A stretch of DNA of 40,066 bases, taken from positions 1 through 40,066 of the forward strand of contig MUIA01000122.1 in NCBI GenBank assembly GCA_002084115.1, in the 5' to 3' direction. Origin of the DNA: Oceanospirillales bacterium LUC14_002_19_P2. GTDB taxonomy: Bacteria > Pseudomonadota > Gammaproteobacteria > Pseudomonadales > Endozoicomonadaceae. How positions within the stretch are numbered: position 1 is the first letter of the stretch; each line of letters begins with the position of its first letter. The notes under the pieces were generated by a model. That model was given only the letters and a program-made list of their open reading frames with translations. It made no database searches and was not told the origin of the DNA. The position numbers and the translations under genes were made by a program. This document shows positions 21,401-33,400 of this stretch, in pieces.

Positions 21401-24400
21401 CGGAAATCAATGTGACCTTGTCGTTCAGGATAAAGTCATTGAGAGCATCCAGCGTCATATCACCGGCAGCTGATGCGCCATCTTCCACGGTCAGTGACGC
21501 ATCATCCCCAATCACCACGCGGGTGGTCATATTAACGTTAGTAAAGCTGTCTGCACCGGCTGCGCTGGCAACACCGCCCGTTGTGCCCTTGATATTGTCA
21601 CCAGAGACGCCGTTCTTACGCAGTTTAGTGATGGCATCCATATCAATATCGGTCGCCTTGATCACCGCATCCGCACCAATACCGGCGGTTACATTGGCTG
21701 TTACATCATGATCAGCCTTGGCGCCTGTTGCGCCGAGCACGCCACCGGAACCTACATTAATTTTGCTGTCAAAGGTGGCATTCTGCTCCGCCTTGATGAC
21801 CAGGGTTCCTGCGCCGCGCTGGGTCAAGTCGATATCCTTGCCGCTGGCGCCTTCACGAATTTCCGCCGTGACAGTGCTCTTGTTCACCGTAATGGCTTCG
21901 GTACCGGAACCACCGACAATACCACCGGCACCAGCCGTGCCTTCCACATAGTTATCATCATTACCAACCGCAGTGATCTGGAGTGTGGAACCTGTCAGAT
22001 CAACCCCATCCCCCAGGAAAGCGAGCGTTGTCGTATCTGACTTGGCTTTGGCTGAACTGCCGCCTGCCGCCAGCAGACCGCCGGAGTAGCTGTCAGCCTC
22101 GGACTTCTGCTTGGTATTATTCGTTGCAGAAAGTGTCGTCGCACCGGTAATAGCCAGCGTCGCACCATCGGCAACGAAACTCTTCACCGTGCTGTTGTTA
22201 TTGATCGTCGAAAGGGTTGCATCAACACCAATCAAGGCGCCGGCTGCACCCAGCGAGTACGCCTTGGCGGTATAGCTGTTATCCGGCACCTTGGTTTCTG
22301 CCGCAATAGACAGACTGGCGGCGGTGATGCTGATACTGCCTTGAGTCGCATCATCAGGATCGCCCAACGCGGCAATGACGGTGGGCGCAATCGTGATATC
22401 TGTCAGAGAGACACCAACGGCAAGACCGCCAGCATTCACACCATGCACCGTTACATCGGCTTTTGGTGTAGCCGCAGCCTGAATATCCACGGTATTGGTC
22501 ACAGTGACAGCGGCATTGTTTCCAATAAATGCCTTCACGCTCGGGTCAATAAGAACCCTGGCGTCGTTACCAGAACCGGCTCCGATACCTGCAGCCACAG
22601 ACCAGATATTTTCGGTCACCGTGGCGTTAGAGGTCGCTGTGATCAGGACATCTCCGACGGAATCACTGTCCTGGCCAACCTGGGCATAATCCCCCAGATA
22701 AGCCAACGTGGTTCCACCGATATCAACATCACCGACTGCCGCTCCTGCGGCTATGCTGCCGGCAGTTACCCCTTTCGCCTCGACGTCGTAATTGCGGGAG
22801 GCTTCTGCGGTAATAATCAGATCGTCGGCTTTGGTAATCCGCGCGCCATTTGATGACGTTGTTCCATGATCCACAAACGCCCGTTGTGTCGCCGTATCAT
22901 TGATAACACTGACCTGAGCACCCAGCCCGACAGTGCCTGCAGAGCCGCCGTAGCTATAAACGTCAACATCTTCGGCAGTAAATATCGCCTTGATCTTGAT
23001 ATCATCGGTTGCAGAAATATCCGTGTTGTTATCGATATAAGCCGTTGTTGCTCCGGAAAGATTCAATACACCGACAGAGCCACCTACACTCAGGCCTACG
23101 CCCCCAATCGCTGCACCACCGGCAATCTGTTGAATATCCGCGGTTTCTGTCGCCTTCACCAGGATGTCTGCTGATGCCCCATTACTGCCAGCTGTGATCT
23201 GTGCACCATCGCCAATATAGGCCGTGGTATCTGATACGGAAGGGTCTTCGCCTACGGAAACAGTAAAGAGACTGCTTGTTGCAACACTGTCAGCTCGTTG
23301 GGCAGTGTCATCAGAACCCAATCCGTTCGGATTACTGTCACTGAAAGCTGCATCAATCTTTTCCTGCGCCGGTGTCGCCTGTTCATTACCGGCACTATCT
23401 AGCCCTGTACCCACACTGATAACCGATACCGCGCCACTGACACCAAAGGTGCCACCACCGGCAAATGCCATGACCATGGAATCAATGGTGCGATTGGCTT
23501 CAGCTTCAACGGTCACATCCCCTTCCGCCGTCACAACACTGTTTGCGCCGATATGGGCATCCACGGCGTTTTTAGCCGTGACGACATCAATGGAGGCACC
23601 AACGCCACCGCCACCCAAGCCACCGGCACCAATGTCGTTGTCGAAGGTGATGTTACTGGTCGCCTTGACCTTGGTATCGGCGCCGGACGTCACATTCGCG
23701 TTGGTTGCAGCACCACTGCCGGGTACATAAGCGCCAATGTAAGCGGTCGTGTTCGAGTTTGTCTCAACCACAGACACAGAACACGCAATTCCAGCGGCAC
23801 CGGCAGCGAGCGTGCCAACCAGTACAGAGACGTCTTCTTCCGAATCACTGTTAACCTGCACAGTGCCACTTGCGTCAATCGTCGCCCCTTCGATATAGGC
23901 GCGGGTATTGCCATCCAGCAGTCCTACCGCAACAGAGCCACCGGCACCGACAATACCGCCGCCGATGGCGCCATCATACAGATCCAGATCCACACGACTG
24001 TTTGCATCTACAATCACACCGGTGTCACTGGTTACCTTGGCTAACCGGATAAATGCATCAGTATCAGATGTACTCTTCACACCGGACGCAGCGCCAGCCA
24101 CTCCAGCATAAAAGCCTGCCCCGACACCCGCGCTGGCAGACAGGATTTTTTCCCGACTGAGCGCTGAAACATCCAGACTGTCACCAGCATAGATATGATC
24201 CTCATCAGTCGAGACATCATCATCGGCGACATAGGCCTGCGTGGTGTTATCCACAATATCAGTATCAATAGAGGCACCCACACCTGCGGCACCGCCACCA
24301 AAGGCAAGCGCGCCCCCTCCACTGCTGATATCGGTATGCTGGTGCGCACGAACCTTGACCTGCTTGCCTCGGTTAATGTTGTTATTGACTGATGCATCAC

Positions 24401-27400
24401 TGATATAGGCACGTGTCGTATTCGTGACCTTGTTAACGATCACATTGGCGCCAATGCCGACCTGTCCAGCCAGACCCAGGCTGACGGCAACAACATCGAT
24501 CTCTTCATCATTGGTGGCAATAACGGCCAAACCATTGAGGTTTTCGGTACTCTCAGTGCCGGAGGCATCATCGGCCCATTGTTTGATGGCCAGTGAACTG
24601 CCTGAGCCCTTCGCAACAACTGTTGCATCACCCGTGATATAAGCCTGGGTATCATTATCCAACTGGTTAACCACCACGGTGCCGCCAACACCTACCGTTC
24701 CCGAACCACTGAGAGTGCCGGCGTAGGATTTGATGGTGTCGTCAGACTGAGCCTGAACCAGGATGTTGTCATCCGTTGTGACCGTGCCACCGTTGATATA
24801 GGCCCGCACGTCATTGTGAATCAGATTACTGGATGCGGAACCGGCCACACTGGTGGTACCGGAACCGGAAATACCGGCAGACAAGGTAGAAATTGTTGCA
24901 TCTGATGTGGCCACAATGCCGATATTGCCGGCATTACCGGTCGTTACGACGGCACTGGAGCCATCCACATAGGATTTAACGGTATTGTCGATTTCGTTAT
25001 AAGCGACAGCTGCCCCAATCGCGACCGTGCCGGAACCGCTGATCTGGGTGGAGCCGGAACGGATATCAGAGGTATCGGTTGCCAGCACATTGATGTCACC
25101 GGTCGTGGTGACAGAGGCGCCCCCACTGATATGGGCATCAACGGTCTTGCGAATCCAGTTCAGTGAGAAGGAGCCGGCACCGGCAAACGTACCAGATCCG
25201 GAAAGCGAGACACTGAAAGTATTGATATCAGCATCAGAGGTCGCACTGACGTTCACGGTATCAGCAATCACCGTGGCGTTATCAATGTAAGCACGAATGA
25301 TATTGGCGGTATCGTAATCGCCCGGATCATCCGGGTTACCACCGACATAGTTGTAGCCGACCGCGGCGCCAATGGCTGCAGTGCCGGCACCACTACCGCC
25401 ACCCGCCAGCGAATTCAGTGTTGCCTGGTCGGATGCAGAGACTCTCACCGCACCATTGCTGGCCTGTGCTTTGGCATTATCAGCAATGCGTGCTTCCACA
25501 CTGTTGCGAATCCAGTTCAGTGACAGCGAGGCCGCACCACCTACTGTACCGGCGCCGGAGCCACTGATGGTGAATGACCAGATCTGGGCGTCCAGTATCG
25601 GATCATCACTGCTATCCTGATCGCCGTCATCGGCCAAGGCCACAGAGGGCAATTGGTCGGTATTCAGGACTTTCGCGACAACCTTGATATCACCCGTTGT
25701 CGCTTTTGCTTCAGTACCACTGCCTTCTATGCGCGCCTGAAGATCACTGCGCATATCGTTGGTGGCAGAGGCGATGGATGCCGCCCCGGTGCTCGCACCA
25801 GAAGCACCACCTGCGACAATCACCATGATCGGAGTTGTCGTGGCACGGACATTAACATCGTTATAGCCCGTTACCTTGGCGCCGCCCTGTATGGAGGCAT
25901 TGACCAGGTTACGCATGAAGTTAATCGAAATAGAGCCGGCTATCGCGACATTACTGGCACCTGCTGCCCCCACTGTGACGTTTACAATGCTGGCGGCTGA
26001 GTCCGCGTAAACATTAACGGCACCCTGGCTGGAATCCACTGTCGAGCTACCACCAATGTAAGCGCGAATAATGCCTGTATTGATGGCATCCCGATTCTCG
26101 GCCACATTGCGGGTCGGATCGCCCGGGTCACCGCCAATGTAGTTGTAAGCAATCGCTGCGCCGACAGCACTGCCCGAAGAGCCTGCCGCACCGATAGCAA
26201 TTGATATCAGGTCAGCGTCGTCCTCGGCCGCAACGGTCACATCACTGGATGCATCGACATCCGCATTATTAATGTACGCCTCTACCGTATTGTTCAACCA
26301 GTTGAGCGAGATAGCCGCACCCGCCGCAAAGCTGTTCGCATAAGCCCCGGCGATAGTGACATTGATAACCTGCGCACCGAAATCAGTATCCGACGGCAGT
26401 TCAGAAGTATCCACACCCAAGCCTGCCAGATCGACATCCGACCCCGAAGGCGAGAAACCGGCCAGTACATTCACACCGGCATTTTTGGATTCAACTTTCG
26501 CACTATCGATATAGGCCTGTACCGTGTTGCTCACTTCAGTGGTTGAAGCGGATGCGCCCACAGCAGAACCGCTGCCAGAATAAGCGCCGGCTCCGGCAAT
26601 AACGACCATGGTCGTTGAGTCAGCCGCCGCCACACTGACGGCCCCACTGGCCTCAACATCGGTATTGACAGTTGCATCCCCATCATCCTTGATACGCGCC
26701 TGAATCGTATTAGTGACTTCATTGACAGAAATGGAGCCACCAAATGCGAAATTCTGCGCACCTGCACCGCCGACAGCCACGCTAACCAGCACACTCTTGG
26801 CCGACGCCAGAACATCCAGCGTCGAGGTATTTGAAACCACTTTCGAGCTGTTGATTTCTGCCAGGATGGTGTTGTTGATCAGGTTCACCCCGATCGCAGC
26901 ACCCAGAGCACCCTGCTGTGAGGAGTAAGCTAGTCCGCCAGACAGGTTGACGCTGGTTGTCGTATCTGTTGCGGAAACCAGTATGGCGCCATCAACAGCA
27001 ATATCGCTGTCTTCAGTGATGGTGGCCGTAATAGTGTTATTGGTCGATGTTGCCGCAAGACTGCCAGCAACGGTCAGTTTCTCGGCACCAGCACCTCCCA
27101 CTACAAGAGTGCCCAGCACAGAATTTTCTTCGGCTTTAACACTCAGGCCGCCCGTGGTACGCAAGGTCGATCCCGAAACCTTTGCCGTTACCGTGTTATC
27201 GATAAAGTTGAAGCCCAGAGCAAAACCGAGTCCCAGAGACTTACCCTTGGCAAAACCGCCCGCAAAGGAGTAAATCGATGAAGCATCATCAGCCAGCAGG
27301 CTGACATTGCCGGTTGAGCCTGCCGTGGTTGTGGTATTGAGCAGCTTGGACTCAACCGTATTGTTGATGAAGTTCATCGACAGGGTGCCAGCGGCCCCCA

Positions 27401-30400
27401 AACCGGTCGTGCTTTGTCCGCCGGCACTCCCCACTGAACCCGTAATCGACACTACCAGCCCTGTTGACTGTGCCGTAAGGGTGACATTACCACTGTGTTT
27501 CAGATTACTGAGACCATCGATCACTGATTCCGTGGTATTTTGAATTTGTGTGAAGGCTACAGCGGAGCCGACGCCTGTTTTGCCAGCAAAACCGCCGGAA
27601 CCGGCAATCAGTATAATCTGGGTATGATCATCAGCATTCAGGTTGATCGTGCCATCGATGACTGTATCACCGGAGATAGAAGACAATCCGGTCTTGGTCG
27701 TAAAGGTGGTTCTTGTCACCGCGACGGAGCCTGCAATGGCCGTCCCGCTACGGCCGGTAGCGCCGGCAATACTGGCAGTCAGAGAGGCTACCCAGCCGTT
27801 ACGGGTTGCATCAAAATCCAGCAGGTCTGCCAGCAGAGAATCCGCACTGACAACCGATGCATTAACGGTGCCAGTGACAAAACTGAAGGATGCAGAACCC
27901 GCAATTCCCCGGGCAGTACCACCATTGTCATCCTTCACATAGGTCATTGCGCCAGAGATTGAGCCATAAATACTCAGGTCGCTGGCCTTAATGGTCAGAT
28001 CACCAACATCAATATCATAGGCATTACGGATGTAGGCTTCTGCGCTGTCATCACCGATGTTAATGGTGACAGAACCGGAAATCCCCATACCTGTCTGACC
28101 AGGCTTGGCCGCTTCTTTTGCGTCTTCCTCGGCCGTCCAGCGGCTGCCCATGTCCGCGATGCCATCCTGATAGCTCTGGCTCTGGTTCATTTTCATCAAT
28201 TCCGGGCTGGTTGTTGTCGAGCCATCGGAATTGCTTAAACCATTGCTGCTGGAAGGATCGGAACTGCCACCACTGCCATTACTGGCCGTATCTGTTGGAA
28301 CACTATCACTGTCAGCCGCCGGGCTTTTTGACACCTTGGAGCCTGCCAGCGCCAGACTGGCTGCCACGCCATCATTCTCAGCGAACAACTTGACGTTACC
28401 CGTTGCAGTGAAACCACCGCTGCCATAACGCGCGTCATCGCCATAACGGCTACCGATCAGCGCCTCGGTTTCACGCTCAATCACGTTGACTGCGACAGAA
28501 GCGCCGACACCTGTCGTTTCAGAGGACGCCACTGACCCGGCAACTGTGAAGATATAAGCGGTATCGTTCGCATTGATAAGAACGGCATTACCATCATTGT
28601 CCGCAGAGCCGTTGCCAACAGTGATATTGGCCCCGTCATCGACCTGAGCAATGGTGGAGTTGATCAGTACAGTGGCCAGCATGGCGCCGTTAAAGGCCAT
28701 GTTGTCAGCCTGCCCGCCAGAAGCACCGAACGTGACAGACAGTGTCTCGTTATCAGCGTCCACTTTCAGGCTGTCGGCATAAAGCGTCACGCCGTCTTCT
28801 ATCTTGGCGGTAACATCATTGACATAGGCATAGCCAAGCAGAGCCACACCAACGGCATCACCATCATCGGCAGCCTTGGTGCCATAACCGCCAGCTGTTG
28901 CTTTGGGCTTCCAGCCGCTGTAGGTTTTCGCATCGTCGCCGCCCGGCTTGTCCGTGTCGCCGGTCACACCAAATGGCGTAAAGTTACCGCCCAAGTTGAC
29001 CATTTGGGCAATGCTGGCTGCGGATACGACGACATCCTGATCGATGGCTGCATCCTGATAGGTCGTAATCTGGTTGATGGACGCCCCTTCCTTGATAGTG
29101 GCATCCGCACTCTGGTTCATGACCAATACAGCAATAGACCCAGCAGCCGCTTTCTTCTGGCCATCCGCCCGCGAAGCTGTCCAGGAATCAATCAGATGGT
29201 CATCCAGCCCCAGGTTGCTGTCGAGATAACTGGCCGCTGTCGTAATAAACTCACCGATCTTGTTCTGGACCGGATCCAGCATCAACCAACGTGTGTCATC
29301 ATCAAAATCTTCATTATTGAGATCAACGTTATACTCAGCGACATCACTCAGGAATTCGTACTGAATGGTCTTGCCGGTGCTGTCTTTACTTTCCACCAGT
29401 GTGCCCGCTTTCAGGGTGGCACCGGTATCAGTGTCCTTGTAATCAGACTTGCCGACATCTTCCAGCAAAGGAGCAATCAGGTTGGCCCCCCAGAGACTGG
29501 TGGGATCAATTTGATTACGGGTTTCAGCATTGACCGTCAGCTTACCCGCCGCATCAACCACCGCATCCTTGTTGATATAGGCTTTGGACTTACTGTCGTA
29601 ATAACCCATGGCAATGGCTGCAGAGAAACCGGTTTCCGTGGTGAAACGGGAGTCATCCCCCGTTGCCGCACCATAATCAATCGCTTTGGAGTCTGACGTC
29701 AGGCTGGGACGGGACTCCAGAACAGCCTGAACGGTGATATTGCCACCGGCCTGTACGGTCTGCTTGTTAGCCGCATCCACAACACCATCGCCTATACGCG
29801 CGGTGACGTTGTTGCTATCTACGTGCACTGCAATAGCAGCAGCCACATCGTAGGCATCGCCCTTGGTTTTGGGTTCTGACGTGGCATTCCACCACTTATC
29901 AAAAGCATCGGATTTGGACGACAGGAATTTTGTGGTGGCGTCCTTAATCGGATCCGACAGACGACTTTTCTGGGATTTCGTCGCATCCGTCAGGTAATCG
30001 CCTTTGGAGTCAGTTCCAACACCGGCAAACGCCTTGATACCCGGGCTGGTTGGCGGCGACAGGAAGAGTGCCCCGACACCAATCAGGTTGTCAGCAATCG
30101 CACCAAAGCTGTTGTTCGCACCAATTCCTGAATCTGCACCATTATCATCGAGGATGTGATCATCCATGCTGGCATCAACGGTGATATCACCTGCGACGGT
30201 AACGGTACCATCCAGGTAAGCATTGGTATGGCTTTCATCAACAGCAATCGCCAAGGCAATACCCAGTTTACCTTTAACACCGGCAATGGAGCGCGCGACC
30301 GTCGTATTAATTTCGGAGGTATTACTGGAGACATTCAGGTTGCCGCCAACGGTCATGACCGAGCCATCTTTCACATTGGCTTCTGCCGTTGACTGGATCA

Positions 30401-33400
30401 CGCTGACAGCGACAGAACCGGCCATTTTGGACAGTTTGGTCGGATTCGCCTCAACATCCATGGCATTTTTGGCATCGGCATGGATGTAAACGTCACCCGC
30501 CGCATTCACATTACCATTGATCGTGACCTTTGATTCATTCTCAATAATGCCGACAGAAGCGGCAAAGCCCCATGAATAGGGTTTAGCGCTGGCCTGTGCC
30601 AGTGATGAGGAAACAATAGTGACATTACCGGTATTCTGACTGGTATCCGGTGATGCCTCTGCGGTGATCTGGGCGAACTCACCAATCTCAATTTTAGCGG
30701 TGGAAACCGCACGAGAGACCGCGCCCAACAGGGCCAGACCTTCACTGAACTCAATCGCCGCTTCGGCAACCGACAGCGCGTTTTCAGCAAACCAGTTATT
30801 GTTGTTGGAATTACTGGCCGCCAGATAATTCTGGCTGTTAACCACAGCACCGACGGACACATTGCCGCCTTTCAACGTGGTCTGTGTATTACCGGTGCCG
30901 ACCGTTTCTCCAATAAACACCTTGGCTTTCAGGTTATCGTAGTTGTACCAGCCAGATGTCCAGGGTAATAAGCGGGATTCAGCCAATATCGTAATATCAC
31001 CATGCACGGCATTGCTTACATTGGTAGATGCCAGTGCAATTAACTGGGCACCTTCATCAATCGTGATTTCCTTGCCTTTAATGGTGATATCACCCGCCGT
31101 TGTCGCATGGCTGGTATCAATCGTATAGCCCTTAATCTTGACGGTACCGGCGGCAATCTTGATGTTCATGCCATCAATGGAGATATTACCGTCGATGGTC
31201 GCGGTATCTCCTGCATTCACGGTATAGGTCGCATTATCCTTACCGGTAAAACTGACCCATTCGAAATCTTCCTGGGTAATGGATGAGTCCATTCCCTCAA
31301 CGATTATTTCGTTATCGGTACCACCAGCAATGTTGACACTGACCTTGTCAGTTCCTGCCACCAGTCCTGAGGTATCGATATAAAACTGATCATTGTCGTT
31401 GGCAGAACCCACCAGTGAATCGACACCACCGCCGGTACGCAGTATGACGCCACCTAATGTGAAGCCACTAGCATTCAGAGAGTTAACAGACGCACCACCG
31501 GAAAGGTCCGCCCGTTCGACACCATCCAGTCTATCGGTTTCAGTGCTACCGATAGTCAGTGTCGCATTATCCAAGTCGGCGGGATCTGTTGCATCGTCAC
31601 TGGTGATATCCGCTAACACCATATCAGCATCGCGCACTTCGACCAGCCAGTCTTCACCACTACCACCGGTAATGGTGTCGTTACCCGCGCCGCCGGTGAA
31701 GGTATCATTACCAATACCTCCGGTCAGGGTGTCAGCACCGGCACCCCCATCAAGCTTCACATGACCGGATACAATGGCATTTCCGGCAAGGCTTCCGCCG
31801 GTGCCCGTCTTTTCAATCCCCAATACACTAGCGGTCAATGAGCCACCGACCGCAGCGACGGTCAGGTCACCAACGCCCGTTGTGGTATCGGTCAAATTTA
31901 TACCGGTCTGTGCGGCATTCAGCGTAGCGGTCAGCTTTCCGGACGTATCAGCTTCCGCGATGAGATCGAGCACATCCTGAATGGTTTCGGCATACGTCAG
32001 GTTGACATTGACCACCGTGCCATCACGCAGCGTAACGGAGAAATCTGTGCCTTCGACCGTTCCCAGACCGGACTGGTTAGCCAGATATTGGAGCAGGGTT
32101 TCCGCCCCCAGCCCGGTAAAGCCGGAAGCATCAATCGTGTTATCACCCACACCGCCAGTCAATTCGGCAATTTCAACCTGGGACAGGGTATCCGTCGTAC
32201 TACCGTGAACAAGGCTCACATTGGTAAGCGTCATATTCGCGTCGAAGGTTTCTACCAGCGTATCAATACCTTCACCGCCATCTATGATGTCAGCTCCGCC
32301 AAAGCCCGTTAAGGTATCGGCATCATCCTGACCATACAGTTCGTCATCACCACCGGCACCAATCAAGGTATCCATACCTTCACCGCCGTATAGCTTGACG
32401 CTACCGGAAAAGCCGGAGGCATCCAGCAGGTTGCCACTGGCACCACCGGTCAGCTCAGCTTTCTCAATCTCGCTGATGGTATCCAGACTCTGAACGCCAT
32501 CTACACTGCTCACAGCTACACTACCGCCAGCGTTAAAATCACCATTGACCGTAATTTCGCTGACATTAAGGGCAGCAAGATTATTCGTAAACGTCACCAC
32601 CCAGGCGCCGGCGGAACCGGTCACCGCGACATCTTCATAACCGATATTGTCGAGCTGACGGAGTGCAAACGCGACGTCATCAACATCTGCGTCGAACGCC
32701 AGGTTTTCAGTGGTTTGACCATCAAACGTTAACGTGAAGGAACCACTGGTCACGCTCGTCAGGGTGATGGTCTGCACTTCGTTATTGGATTGGCCAGCCT
32801 GTGTTGTTTGAACAGCGGCAGAACCACTGGAAAAGCTACCGGTGACAACCAGCGGTTCAATATCCTGGGAACCAAACTCGCCAATAAACTGGATCTGCCA
32901 GACGCCCGGGCTACCAGTAACCTGAATATTCTCTTCATGGAATCCGGTCAGCAGGCTGAGAATACCAGCGAGTTCCTCAGTTGAGGCATCGTAGGCGATC
33001 GCTTCGGGTTCTTCGCCACGGAAGGAAACAGTAAAAGTGCCATCACTGACACCGGTCAGAACAATGGTCTGAATTTCATCAACACCTGCTGCAGCATCCA
33101 GACTGGAATCGGTGAGAATGTAGCGGGTATCTCCGCTTTCGATCAGCGTATCGGTGCCGCCATTACCATCAATATTGTCGACACCGGTACCGCCGCTGAG
33201 CACATCATCATTGTCAGAGCCAACCAGCGTGTCACGCCCTGCACCGCCTGATAACGTAACACCGCCCAGGGTGAAGCCAGACGCATCAAGGGTGTTATCA
33301 CTCAGGCCACCGGCCAGATCGGCACTTTCTATACGAACAAGTCTGTCTATTTCAGTCGAGGTGTCGGCATACGTCACCGTCAGCTGGGATTCAAAATCAA

